DNA of 64,000 nucleotides from Candidatus Ideonella esbjergensis (GCA_016710065.1 JADJLP010000007.1:1-64000), one strand, 5' to 3'. Positions 43,125 to 50,820 are shown, counted from the stretch's first letter. The notes: generated by a model from the sequence alone, not told the origin. Made by a program: numbers and translations.

Positions 43125-44459
43125 ATGAACGCAGCCGCGATAAGCGCATTCATCGACGAGAACTGCCCGGAAATGGGCATCAGCGCACGACGAAATTTTT
43201 CAGCTTGGCTGAAAGCCCTAGTCGATGGCGCACCGATGTCTTCAAACGTCCCTAGTCATAACCTGCCGTTTCAGCGCTGGTATCGATTCAAGGAAGCGTT
43301 TTCGCCGCTGATGGTCGCTGAGTCGCTCAACTGCCTAGGCTTCTGGCCCACGACTTGCCTTGACTGTTTCGGAGGGTCTGGGACCACGGCGCTGACGTGC
43401 CAGTTCCTCGGCATCCAGTCCACCACTATTGAGGTAAACCCATTTCTTGCCGATCTCATCGAAGCCAAGCTGGCCAAGTACGACCACCAGCAACTCGTGG
43501 TCGACTACGCTGAAGTCGTCAAAAAGATGACCAGCCGATCAGCCACCCTGCGAACGCTCCGCTATGAATCGTGGCCATCAACGATGGTCGAACCTGGCCT
43601 TAAGGATCGCTGGATCTTTCCGCGCGAAACCTTCCGCCGTATCCTGACCATTCGCGAGGCGATTGACGAGGTCGAAAACCCCATCAATCAGCGTCTGCTG
43701 CGAGTGCTCCTGGGCAGCATTTTGGTGGACATGAGCAACGTCGTCATCAGCGGAAAAGGGCGCCGGTATCGCTCAAATTGGAGAGCCTCCCAAAAGTCGC
43801 CCCGGGATGTCACCGACTCGTTCATGACTGCGTTTCAGGCAGCGCTGTTCGACATCAGCGCACACGGGACGCGCGCGACCCATTCCTACACGCTCCTGCG
43901 GGGAGACTCTCGCGTCGAGGTCGATCACGTGGGCGCCGTCGACGTCGCGCTCTTCTCCCCTCCGTACCCGAACAGTTTCGACTACACAGACATCTACAAC
44001 ATCGAACTGTGGGTGTTGGGCTACCTCAAAAGCAGGGCGGACAACACAGAGTTGCGGAGCTCGACGCTGCGCTCTCACGTCCAGATTCATCGTGACATGA
44101 GCTGGGAAGGGCTTGACTCGCCCAAGCTTCGCAAGACCGTGGCCGCGCTGCAAAAGAAGCGCGACGACCTTTGGGATCCACACCTGCCCGACATGATCGG
44201 CGCCTACTTCGCTGACTTGGTGAAGATCCTGGAGTCCATCCGCGGACAGATTAACCGTGACGGCGCCGTTCTCATGACGGTTGGGGACAGCCGCTATGCT
44301 GATGTGCTCGTGGATGTAGGTGACATTCTTCGTGAGCTCGCCGCCGGCGCTGGCTATGTCTGCGAAGCGGTCACGCCGATACGCGCGATGAAGACAAGCG
44401 CCCAGCAGGGCTGGGAAGCCTCGTTGAGCGAAGACCTTGTGCGTCTACGACCGGCGTGA
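43125..44459 (+). CDS. DNA methyltransferase (SPPY class) of the defence cassette
   Basis: 444 residues from ATG 43125, with GAGGAG about ten bases upstream. Motif I FGGSGTT (82-88) binds S-adenosylmethionine, followed by TIEVNPF (101-107); motif IV SPPY (278-281) in ALFSPPYPNSFDYTDIYNIELW is the amino-methyltransferase active site (N4-cytosine or N6-adenine). Motif I before IV excludes the beta order. No target-recognition domain stands out, but about 170 residues between the motifs could hold it. It is divergent from the regulator. Probably marks self DNA so the ATPase-nuclease complex spares it. Confidence 0.8.
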   Translation: MNAAAISAFIDENCPEMGISARRNFSAWLKALVDGAPMSSNVPSHNLPFQRWYRFKEAFSPLMVAESLNCLGFWPTTCLDCFGGSGTTALTCQFLGIQSTTIEVNPFLADLIEAKLAKYDHQQLVVDYAEVVKKMTSRSATLRTLRYESWPSTMVEPGLKDRWIFPRETFRRILTIREAIDEVENPINQRLLRVLLGSILVDMSNVVISGKGRRYRSNWRASQKSPRDVTDSFMTAFQAALFDISAHGTRATHSYTLLRGDSRVEVDHVGAVDVALFSPPYPNSFDYTDIYNIELWVLGYLKSRADNTELRSSTLRSHVQIHRDMSWEGLDSPKLRKTVAALQKKRDDLWDPHLPDMIGAYFADLVKILESIRGQINRDGAVLMTVGDSRYADVLVDVGDILRELAAGAGYVCEAVTPIRAMKTSAQQGWEASLSEDLVRLRPA

Positions 44460-44761
44460 CGGACTATTCGGGATAGCTGACGGGCTACTGCATGGAGGCG
44501 GCAGGTTCAGCGAGGCAAAGATCCTCTGTAGGTCGAGCCCAGTTGCCGCCATCTGCCTGCAGACATTCGGCAAACACTCAATCCCACGGTTCGTTGCCAA
44601 GCTGCAAAACTCATCCACTTCAGATGGGGACAAGCCTGTGTACAACGTCCCGATGCATCGAGAGACTTGGCTATAGACCAGGCTTTCGGTCACATTGCTA
44701 AGACATGAGGCAGTACCGGGCGCTGCCTGGCTTGAAAACGTGGGGCCTTCCGGGATTCAAC
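44460..44761. other. No gene recognised
   Basis: About 300 bp between the methyltransferase stop and the relaxase stop. Several ORFs of 69 to 82 codons exist but none has homologous-looking sequence or a good start. It marks the boundary between cargo and mobilisation genes. Confidence 0.4.
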
Positions 44762-45736
44762 CTAGCGCGCCCGATCAAGTCCCAAACGCGTGACGCCCCG
44801 GTACGGCTCGATTTGCGCTGACCCTTGCCTGCTGGCTTCTGGCAATTGGCGCCTCGGTTGCTCGGCAAGATAGATGCAAATAGCCGCTGCAAGCACTCGA
44901 TTACCCGTTTGCCCCGAAGCCGCCAGAGCCTCGGCAATGTGCCGCCAGGCTTCCAGTGCTGCCGCACGTGTCAGCCTCGCCATGACGCCTACCTTGGCGC
45001 TGGCTGGTCCGGATCGCAGCCGACCATCCTCCTTGGCCTTGACCCGCCACAACGGGTCGTAGTTGCGAGAGGCACCACGCGTGGCCTGCCGTGTAGCTTC
45101 AGCATCTATGCCCCATCCACGCAGCTTCTCGGCAAAGGTCTCGCGCCAGCGCTGCAGGTCGGCCTTACGCGGGTTCAGGCGCTTGCCGTGCTTGGACTCG
45201 GCCCGCACGCTGATGTGCACATGCGGGTTGGCCTGGTGGTCGTGCAGCACCATCACGTACTTGTGGTCAGCCAGCTCGACCTGCGCGAATTCACGTGCCG
45301 CGCGTTGCACGATCGACGGATCGGTGCCTCTTGGCATAGACAGCATGATGTTGAAGGCCTCACGCCGTTGGCTCTGGTCCTCGATCAGCGATCCACCATA
45401 GCGCCAGTCGTCTGCCAACTCGGGCAATGCGTCTTTGTCACGCAGCTTCTGGCCATGCTCGTCCTCAATGTCCAGCCCGCCGTTCTTGCTGATATACCTG
45501 AAGTGGGCCGCGATGGCCTTCATACCGCGCCCGCCTCCAGTGACCTTCACCATCACCTGGGGAGCCCGGTGCACGACCGTGGCTTCGATTCGCTTTCGTA
45601 TCGCCATGGCCCGTTGGTGGGTCGAACCTGCACTCAGCTTGGGCGGCGGCGCGACCTTGACGATACGATTGCCAGGGTAGAACAGGCGGTCTCCCCATTG
45701 AACCATAACGCTATCGATGTTGGGGGCTTGGGTCAT
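44762..45736 (-). CDS. MobP-family relaxase
   Basis: 324 residues. Motif I AAHFRYISKNG (Tyr 81 as candidate nucleophile) and motif III HDHQANPHVHISV (His 165, 167, 172, 174), which coordinates the metal, match RP4-TraI/VirD2-type relaxases. RGTDPSIVQRAAREFAQ lies before motif III. The C-terminal part is only a short helical tail; no helicase or primase domain. It nicks oriT and leads the strand through the VirB/D4 channel. It follows the MobC-like gene after 15 nt; the probable oriT is upstream of both. Confidence 0.88.
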   Translation of the reverse strand: MTQAPNIDSVMVQWGDRLFYPGNRIVKVAPPPKLSAGSTHQRAMAIRKRIEATVVHRAPQVMVKVTGGGRGMKAIAAHFRYISKNGGLDIEDEHGQKLRDKDALPELADDWRYGGSLIEDQSQRREAFNIMLSMPRGTDPSIVQRAAREFAQVELADHKYVMVLHDHQANPHVHISVRAESKHGKRLNPRKADLQRWRETFAEKLRGWGIDAEATRQATRGASRNYDPLWRVKAKEDGRLRSGPASAKVGVMARLTRAAALEAWRHIAEALAASGQTGNRVLAAAICIYLAEQPRRQLPEASRQGSAQIEPYRGVTRLGLDRAR

Positions 45737-45751
45737 GGGTCTTCCGGGCGA

Positions 45752-46324
45752 TCAAGACGAAAGGGAAGTCGGCGCCCGGGCGCTAACGCGTGGTGGTCGC
45801 AGATCGGCCAGGGCTCGCGCTGCCAGCGTCAGGTGCCCGCCCACGTCGGCGGCCAGTGTGTCCAACATCACGTGGTATTCCTGGGCCGCCCGGTACTCGC
45901 CTGAGCGCAGCAGGGAGCACAGGTGATGGAGGTTGCGGCTCAATGACGACAACTCTGCAGTGAATGCCGTGAGCGTGGCGAGCACCTCGGTGCGAGTGGC
46001 GCCCCCAGTCAGGACCGGGACGCCATGGGTCAGCCCAACGAGGTAGGCACTTGGGCTCAGTCTTGCGGTCCGGGCCGCCGAGAAGATCGCCGCCACATCT
46101 TCGCGGCGCAGGCGCAACGAGAGGCGCGCCTTTTGCGGCTCGCCCGGACTAAGGGCGTGCTTTTGCCTACTGGCCAGCTGAGTCACTGACTGGCCCAGAG
46201 CCTGCTCGACCGCAGCGCGAACCAGGTCGGAAGGGGATGCGCCGGCCTCTTGCGCGCGCTCCAACAGCGCAGCCTTCAAGCCCTGCAGGTCGACACTGAT
46301 GCGGTCCCGGGATGAGCGTGCCAT
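45752..46324 (-). CDS. MobC-like relaxosome accessory protein
   Basis: 190 residues from ATG 46324. MARSSRDRISVDLQGLKAALLERAQEAGASPSDLVRAAVEQAL is a ribbon-helix-helix-like start; the second part (RLSLRLRREDVAAIFSAARTARLSPSAYLVGLTHGVPVLTG, then ATLTAFTAELSSLSRNLHHLCSLLR) follows the mobilisation protein C pattern. Such proteins bind oriT and help melt the nic region. It is coupled to the relaxase, and the probable oriT begins 17 bp upstream. Confidence 0.72.
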   Translation of the reverse strand: MARSSRDRISVDLQGLKAALLERAQEAGASPSDLVRAAVEQALGQSVTQLASRQKHALSPGEPQKARLSLRLRREDVAAIFSAARTARLSPSAYLVGLTHGVPVLTGGATRTEVLATLTAFTAELSSLSRNLHHLCSLLRSGEYRAAQEYHVMLDTLAADVGGHLTLAARALADLRPPRVSARAPTSLSS

Positions 46325-46340
46325 GGGGATTCCTCCTGAC

Positions 46341-46398
46341 ATGCGGAAGCGTGTCAGACACCGGCGCCACCGCGCCTATCCTGCACTCACTTCCGCAT
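46341..46398. other. Candidate origin of transfer (oriT) with RP4-like nic
   Basis: TATCCTGC at 46377-46384 matches the nic-region core of IncP (RP4) oriT, TATCCTG|C, with the cut expected between 46383 and 46384. It is enclosed by an inverted repeat ATGCGGAAG (46341-46349) and CTTCCGCAT (46390-46398). It is directly upstream of the MobC-like and MobP relaxase genes, the usual place. Confidence 0.75.
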
Positions 46399-46429
46399 TC
46401 AGTCTGAAACCAAACTGGCCTGTCCAGCA

Positions 46430-46455
46430 TGCAGGATTTGAGGCCAAATCTTGCA
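46430..46455. promoter_or_regulatory. Operator copy 3 upstream of the relaxosome operon
   Basis: Arms TGCAGGATTT (46430-46439) and AAATCTTGCA (46446-46455) around GAGGCC. It lies 106 bp upstream of the MobC-like start and 180 bp from parD, between the oriT and the parDE genes. Confidence 0.65.
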
Positions 46456-46526
46456 GAGCCTGGCAGCGCCAATCGGCGTTCAATAGCCCCATGGCCACAC
46501 CATCAAATGCTCGCCTGGCAGTGCGC

Positions 46527-46543
46527 TGTTTACCCGGTAAACA
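46527..46543. promoter_or_regulatory. Perfect palindrome, candidate parDE operator
   Basis: TGTTTACC-C-GGTAAACA: 8-bp arms with a single central base, 91 bp upstream of parD. ParD-type antitoxins bind such palindromes; assignment to ParD is inference. Confidence 0.5.
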
Positions 46544-46634
46544 CCCACCAGCCACTCCGGCCTCTGCCGGCCAGATCACACAGCCTCGCGTCAATCGTGT
46601 AGGATTTAATCCCACTCACTCCACCGAGGCCGCC

Positions 46635-46916
46635 ATGCGCTCCACACAACAGCTCAGCATCACCCTGCCCAACGAAATGGCTGAGGCGATCCGGGCCAAG
46701 GTCGCGGCTGGTGAATACGCCACAGAGAGCGAAGTGATCCGCGACGGGTTGCGGGCGCTGCTGGCCCGAGACCGCGCTGTGGAGAACTGGCTGCGCAAGG
46801 ATGTGGCGGCAGCCCACGACGCGCTGCAGGCCGACCCCAAGCGTGCGGTCAGTGCGCAGGACGTCCGCGCCAGACTGGTCGCCGTGCATGACAAGCGGGC
46901 TGCCGCCAAACGCTGA
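46635..46916 (+). CDS. parD: ParD-family antitoxin
   Basis: 93 residues from ATG 46635. STQQLSITLPNEMAEAIRAKVAAGEYATESEVIRDGLRALLARD is a ribbon-helix-helix domain of the ParD/CopG type; the C-terminal half (DAVHDALQADPKRAVSAQDVRARLVAVHDKRAAAKR-like helix) binds ParE. The stop overlaps the parE start (TGATG). Confidence 0.9.
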   Translation: MRSTQQLSITLPNEMAEAIRAKVAAGEYATESEVIRDGLRALLARDRAVENWLRKDVAAAHDALQADPKRAVSAQDVRARLVAVHDKRAAAKR

Positions 46917-47239
46917 TGCCGGACTACGCGGTCGTCTTCGCTCCGGAAGCCGAGGAACAGCTCGTCGATCTCTACCTCTACATCGCTGACGAGGCATCAC
47001 CTGACATCGCCCGGGGCTACACAGAGGCCATTGTGGACGACTGCCTGAAGTTGAACCACTTCCCCTTGCGCGGCGTTGCCCGTCACGACATACGACCGGG
47101 CCTGCGCATCACCCACCACAAGGGTCGCGCTGTGATCGCCTTCCACGTCGACGAGGCAGCGCGCCGGGTCTCCATCCTGGGCGTCTATTACGGCGGGCAG
47201 GACTATGCCAGTGCGTTGCGACAAGACGGTCCCGACTGA
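46916..47239 (+). CDS. parE: ParE-family toxin
   Basis: 107 residues. DYAVVFAPEAEEQLVDLYLYIADEASPDIARGYTEAIVDDCLKLNHFPLRGVARHDIRPGLRITHHKGRAVIAFHVDEAARRVSILGVYYGGQDYASAL has the RelE/ParE pattern (F-x-P-x-A-E, then R-x-x-x-x-P-G-L-R and G-V-x-Y-G-G-Q-D-Y). ParE toxins poison DNA gyrase. Intact with its antitoxin; probably stabilises the ICE after excision. Confidence 0.92.
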   Translation: MPDYAVVFAPEAEEQLVDLYLYIADEASPDIARGYTEAIVDDCLKLNHFPLRGVARHDIRPGLRITHHKGRAVIAFHVDEAARRVSILGVYYGGQDYASALRQDGPD

Positions 47240-47286
47240 ACCGGCACCGAGCGCCCCCGGCCTGCACCGACCTGACGGTTTAACCG

Positions 47287-48312
47287 TTATACAGAGCCCG
47301 ACACTGGCGCCCTCGCCACGCGCAGCAACTGCAGTTGTCCAACCGGCACAGCCAATCGAAGAGCGGCACTGACCACGCCTGCCGCCCAAGGCCGCACGAA
47401 GACCTGACCGGTTTCGCTGGGCATCGCCGACAGATCGAGGACCACCTCCTGGCCCTCAAACCGCGCCCACAAGCTGATCACACCCGTTGGTGCCGGAGCT
47501 GTAGCCTTGGCTGGACTGGTGGCCGGTGCTGGCGCAGTCGGCGAAGTGACGGCTCGCAGCGGAACCACGACCGGGCGACTCGATGGCGCTGGCTCCGTGG
47601 ATCCTTCCATGTCGGTCAATGGAGCCGCCGGATCTTGCGTCGATTGGCGCCAACTTGAATCGGCGCCTCCTCTCTGCGCCTTGTAGGCCAGCACATCCGC
47701 ACGGCTGATGGAGTCCCGGCATGCCAACCACTGAGCGAGCTCCCTCGGATTGGCCTCGTGCAGCTTGCGCAGCTCGTACAACTCCTGCAGCCCCCGACTA
47801 CGCCCGCTGCGGTACAGCGCCAGCAGCCAATCGGGTGGGTCAATCAAAGCGCCCACGAAGGTCAGATAGCTTCGACTCTTGCCCAGACGCCGCGCGATCT
47901 CGGCCTGCTTGTCCCCCAGTGCGAGGCGACGCTGCACAAACAGGGCCAGCTCCATTGGTTGCAACGAAGCCCGTTGCTCGTTCTCGACCACCTGGTCGTA
48001 GCTGTCCGCCGTGGCATCCACAAAGGCCGGAATCTCGGTCTTGCCCGCCAACTTGCTGGCGCGCAGCCTTCGGGCCCCGAAGTTCAGCATCCAGCGACCA
48101 GGATGCTGAGGGTGCGGCCGCACCGACACCGGCTGTCGCACGCCGCGTGCCGCGATGGTCTGGGCCAGCTCGGTCATCGCCTCGGGATCGAACTCACGCC
48201 GGGGCTGCTCCGGGTCTTCGTCGATGGTGTCGATGGGCAGCAACAGCGGTGTGCCGTGGCGCTGCGGCGGGGGCAGTTGGTCCAGTGCCAGGTGGTCAAG
48301 CAGCAAGGCCAT
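47287..48312 (-). CDS. parB: KorB-like ParB partition protein
   Basis: 341 residues from ATG 48312. LPIDTIDEDPEQPRREFDPEAMTELAQTIAARGVRQPVSVRPHP and WMLNFGARRLRASKLAGKTEIPAFV form the ParB/KorB N-terminal domain; LGDKQAEIARRLGKSRSYLTFVGALIDPP is the KorB-type helix-turn-helix, and a KorB-C-like end follows. KorB proteins both partition DNA and repress transcription, so this protein is a candidate reader of the five operators. It overlaps the parA stop by 17 nt. Confidence 0.85.
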   Translation of the reverse strand: MALLLDHLALDQLPPPQRHGTPLLLPIDTIDEDPEQPRREFDPEAMTELAQTIAARGVRQPVSVRPHPQHPGRWMLNFGARRLRASKLAGKTEIPAFVDATADSYDQVVENEQRASLQPMELALFVQRRLALGDKQAEIARRLGKSRSYLTFVGALIDPPDWLLALYRSGRSRGLQELYELRKLHEANPRELAQWLACRDSISRADVLAYKAQRGGADSSWRQSTQDPAAPLTDMEGSTEPAPSSRPVVVPLRAVTSPTAPAPATSPAKATAPAPTGVISLWARFEGQEVVLDLSAMPSETGQVFVRPWAAGVVSAALRLAVPVGQLQLLRVARAPVSGSV

Positions 48313-49114
48313 GACCAACTCCTGAAGTTGTCACCACGCCCGCGATGTGGCGCAGACTGGGCTCAAATTCGCGCCAGGCGTCCCGGGCGGCAGTCTTCTT
48401 CATTTCCCACAACACCTCGCCACTGGCCTGGGCCTCGGCGACGGACGCCCGGCGCGGCAGGGCCGCGTACTGGCCGGGCCCGTCGCCAATGCGGATCATC
48501 AGGGACGGATGGTGCTGCACCAGCTGGATCCAGTTGGCCTTCTGGAACGGCGTGGTCTCGACCATGGTGGGTAACAGGCCGATCAGGTTCAACTTGGGGT
48601 TCAGCACCGCTTGTAGCTTGCGAAGCCCCACGCGGGGGTGGTTCAGCAGGAAGTGCACCCCGTCCAGGGCTTCCTGGTTGAGCTGGATTGGCGACAACAC
48701 ATGGTCGGCGCAGGCCAGGGCCGAGACCAACCGTATGTCGGGATTGGGGTTGGTGTCGACCAGGCAGACATCGAAGCGCGCGTCGTGCCACACCAAAAAA
48801 TCTAGCAGCCGGTTGGCAAACTCGTTGTGGCGGGCGGGTTGGCGCTCCAGGGTCAAGAGCTCCAGGCTGGCCGGCACCAGGCAAAACGACGACGACGCCA
48901 GCTTGTGCCCGGCCTCGGCCATCAGTTGGCCGGTGCCGAACGGCGCTTGCACCGTTCTGCCCGACCGCGCCAGCGGCTGCGTCAGGTTGCCCTGGTGGTC
49001 AAAGTCCAAGGCCAGCACACGCTGGCCCTGCTGGGCCAGGTAGTGCGCCAGCAGCGTGGCCACCGCCGACTTGCCAACACCACCTTTCTGGTTGGCGAGC
49101 ACGAGTGTCTTCAT
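48296..49114 (-). CDS. parA: ParA-family ATPase
   Basis: 272 residues from ATG 49114 (MKTLVLANQKGGVGKSAVATLLAHYLAQ): deviant Walker A KGGVGKS, then LALDFDHQGNLTQPLARSG, and DVCLVDTNPNPDIRLVSALACADHVLSPIQLN. Segregates DNA with ParB. The reading frame stays open upstream to 49300, right next to operator copy 4, but the Walker A start is family-typical. A ParA/KorB pair on an integrated element suggests a circular form that is maintained after excision. Confidence 0.9.
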   Translation of the reverse strand: MKTLVLANQKGGVGKSAVATLLAHYLAQQGQRVLALDFDHQGNLTQPLARSGRTVQAPFGTGQLMAEAGHKLASSSFCLVPASLELLTLERQPARHNEFANRLLDFLVWHDARFDVCLVDTNPNPDIRLVSALACADHVLSPIQLNQEALDGVHFLLNHPRVGLRKLQAVLNPKLNLIGLLPTMVETTPFQKANWIQLVQHHPSLMIRIGDGPGQYAALPRRASVAEAQASGEVLWEMKKTAARDAWREFEPSLRHIAGVVTTSGVGHGLAA

Positions 49115-49302
49115 GTCGAGTCCTCCGCGCGGTCGACGAGGTGACGAGTTAACGCGGAGGACCGCACCCGGGCGCCGCGCCTCGAAGGCCGGCGGCCGGG
49201 ACTGCGCGAGCCGGCGCCAGCCGGCGAGCGCGCGCCAAGGATGGCAATACCAGCGCACGCACGCACCGTCCCGATCTTCGTGTCGGTGTGTGGCGCTCAT
49301 GG

Positions 49303-49328
49303 TGCAGGATTCGGCCTCAAATCTTGCA
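49303..49328. promoter_or_regulatory. Operator copy 4 upstream of parA
   Basis: Arms TGCAGGATTC (49303-49312) and AAATCTTGCA (49319-49328). It lies 188 bp upstream of the parA ATG and directly next to an in-frame upstream ATG (49300). Confidence 0.65.
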
Positions 49329-49346
49329 CACCCGGGCTGTTGCGGC

Positions 49347-49415
49347 TCAGGTCTTGAGCTTGCGCATCTCCTCGACCAGCATCCACAGTACCCGGTAGAG
49401 GCTCACGCCCGATGC
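49347..49415 (-). pseudogene. Remnant of the 3' end of a DUF932-type gene
   Basis: Minus-strand codons give GVSLYRVLWMLVEEMRKLKT and a stop at 49347, against GVSLNRALWMLAEEMRKLKA at the end of the intact DUF932 gene (49957-50820). Both tails lie 16-18 bp before an operator copy, so gene tail and operator were duplicated together. Confidence 0.8.
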
Positions 49416-49486
49416 ATGCTCGCGACGGCCATCCCCTGGGTCGCCAGGGGCTCAGGCCGTCGCTTTGGCCTCGTACCGCGACATGG

Positions 49487-49843
49487 TCACACCTCGTCGG
49501 GCCAGTGCAGCCCCCACCGGTTGATGACGGCCCGCACGCGGGCGTCACCATCGGGAACCAGTGTGTACAGATCGGCGCAGCCCCATCGCAGCGCATCCAG
49601 GCAGCACAGCATGTCGTCGCTGATCGCGATGTCGACGCAGCGCAGCTCGAACGGATCCAGCGGGAAGGCCTGGCCGTTGTAGCTCGCCGCGAGAAAACGC
49701 GCGATACGCGGGATCTGCCCGGAGTCGCGGGTTTCGGCGAGCTGCAGCAGCCGTGCGAAAGCCTGGGTGCCTTCGCGGGTGGAGGCGAGCGACCGGGTCG
49801 CGATTCTGTCCAGGTCGTCGAGCGTTTCAGGTGGCATGTTCAT
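49487..49843 (-). CDS. Small conserved ICE protein (DUF7673-like)
   Basis: 118 residues with a strong AGGAGGTG ribosome site before ATG 49843. DDLDRIATRSLASTREGTQAFARLLQLAETRDSGQIPRIARFLAASYNGQAFPLDPFELRCVDIAISDDMLCCLDALRWGCADLYTLVPDGDARVRAVINRWGL is a compact helical protein; the ASYNGxxFPLDPFELRxVDxxISDDMLxCLDALRW pattern is common on ICEs and plasmids, which I associate with DUF7673. Function unknown. Operator copy 5 lies 72 bp upstream. Confidence 0.7.
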   Translation of the reverse strand: MNMPPETLDDLDRIATRSLASTREGTQAFARLLQLAETRDSGQIPRIARFLAASYNGQAFPLDPFELRCVDIAISDDMLCCLDALRWGCADLYTLVPDGDARVRAVINRWGLHWPDEV

Positions 49844-49914
49844 TCCATCACCTCCTGCGGAGTGGCTGCAGCGTGCAGCACGCCCATGGTCTGATCCAAG
49901 CGTGGTTGCGGGCG

Positions 49915-49940
49915 CGCTGGATTCAGGGCCAAATCCAGCG
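49915..49940. promoter_or_regulatory. Operator copy 5 upstream of the small ICE gene
   Basis: Contains CGCTGGATT and AATCCAGCG as perfect 9-bp arms. In the gene direction it reads CGCTGGATTTGG, matching the GATTTGG core of the other copies. Confidence 0.65.
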
Positions 49941-49956
49941 CGGTCGGCTGAAAGCG

Positions 49957-50820
49957 TCAAGCCTTCAGCTTGCGCATCTCCTCGGCCAGCATCCACAGCG
50001 CACGGTTCAGGCTCACGCCCCGGTCGATGCTGGCCACGGGCCGGGTCTGCAGCCGGCGTCCCTGGGCACTGCGGCCCGGCTGGCCGCCCCGGATCACGTT
50101 CTCCTGCACGCGCTGGAAGGTGGTCCACAGGCTGTGGCCCAGGTCCTCGGGCCGGCGCGCTTCGATCAGTTGCTCGGCGGTCACGGGTGCGGGGCTGTGG
50201 CCGCCGGTTTCCTCAATGCTGCGCTCGCCGAACCGCAGCGCCAGCGCAGCGGTGGCCAGGGCCAGCTCCTCGGGTGGCCGCAACTGCAGCGCCTTCATGG
50301 CCTCGGTGTGCTCGGCCACGGCGTCGAACTCGTCGAGCACGCGGAAGGCGCCCTCGATCACCTCGCCCTGGATGTCGCCTTTGTGGGGGATGCGGATGTC
50401 GTCCACCACCTCGCCCACCACCAGGCCATTGCAGCAGACGAAGCGGAACATGCCGGCCAGCATCTGGTAGGAGCTGGCGCCATCGTGGCTGTTGATCAGG
50501 ATGATCTCGTTGGCCTCGGGCCGGGTGTTCACCTGTCCCGCGTGGCGCATGCGGATCATGTGCTTGGTGAACTCGGTCTTGCCTTCGATGCGGCTCTTGC
50601 TCTGGGCCACCATGAAAGGCTCGAACCCCTCTCGGCGCAGACCGCGCAGCACGTCGATGGTGGGGATGTAGGTGTAGCGCTCGGAGCGGCTGCCGTGCTT
50701 GCCGGTGGCAAAGATGGACGGGGCGGCGCTGCGCATCTGGTCTTCGGCCAGCGGGCATTCGCTGCGGATGACCTGGACGTTGCGACCGAAGCGGGTCGCG
50801 AGGCTGGGGGACTGGAACAT
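49957..50820 (-). CDS. DUF932 (DUF945-type) phage/plasmid protein
   Basis: 287 residues. RFGRNVQVIRSECPLAEDQMRSAAPSIFATGKHGSRSERYTYIPTIDVLRGLRREGFEPFMVAQSKSRIEGKTEFTKHMIRMRH is the DUF932 signature, continuing to NEIILINSHDGASSYQMLAGMFRFVCCNGLVVG. Proteins of this family are frequent on ICEs and plasmids beside SSB; the function is unknown, possibly DNA metabolism during transfer. Its last 20 codons exist as a remnant at 49347. Confidence 0.82.
   Translation of the reverse strand: MFQSPSLATRFGRNVQVIRSECPLAEDQMRSAAPSIFATGKHGSRSERYTYIPTIDVLRGLRREGFEPFMVAQSKSRIEGKTEFTKHMIRMRHAGQVNTRPEANEIILINSHDGASSYQMLAGMFRFVCCNGLVVGEVVDDIRIPHKGDIQGEVIEGAFRVLDEFDAVAEHTEAMKALQLRPPEELALATAALALRFGERSIEETGGHSPAPVTAEQLIEARRPEDLGHSLWTTFQRVQENVIRGGQPGRSAQGRRLQTRPVASIDRGVSLNRALWMLAEEMRKLKA

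Larger units (their letters stand above)
46325..46634. other. Intergenic region carrying oriT, operator copy 3 and parD promoter
   Basis: 310 bp between the divergent MobC-like and parD genes. It contains the nic-like site, a 9-bp inverted repeat, operator copy 3 and the TGTTTACC palindrome at 46527. No gene. Confidence 0.6.
49115..49486. other. Region upstream of parA: operator copy 4 and gene remnant
   Basis: 372 bp holding the parA promoter region, operator copy 4 and a decayed copy of the DUF932 3' end. No other gene seen. Confidence 0.5.

Noticed and set aside
44437..44693. Short ORFs of about 70-80 codons after the methyltransferase
   Set aside because: Weak starts, mutually overlapping on both strands and no plausible protein features.
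47275..47287. Palindrome ACGGTT-T-AACCGT between parE and parB ends
   Set aside because: It lies between convergent stops and overlaps the parB stop; no T-run for a terminator and no promoter, so no role assigned.
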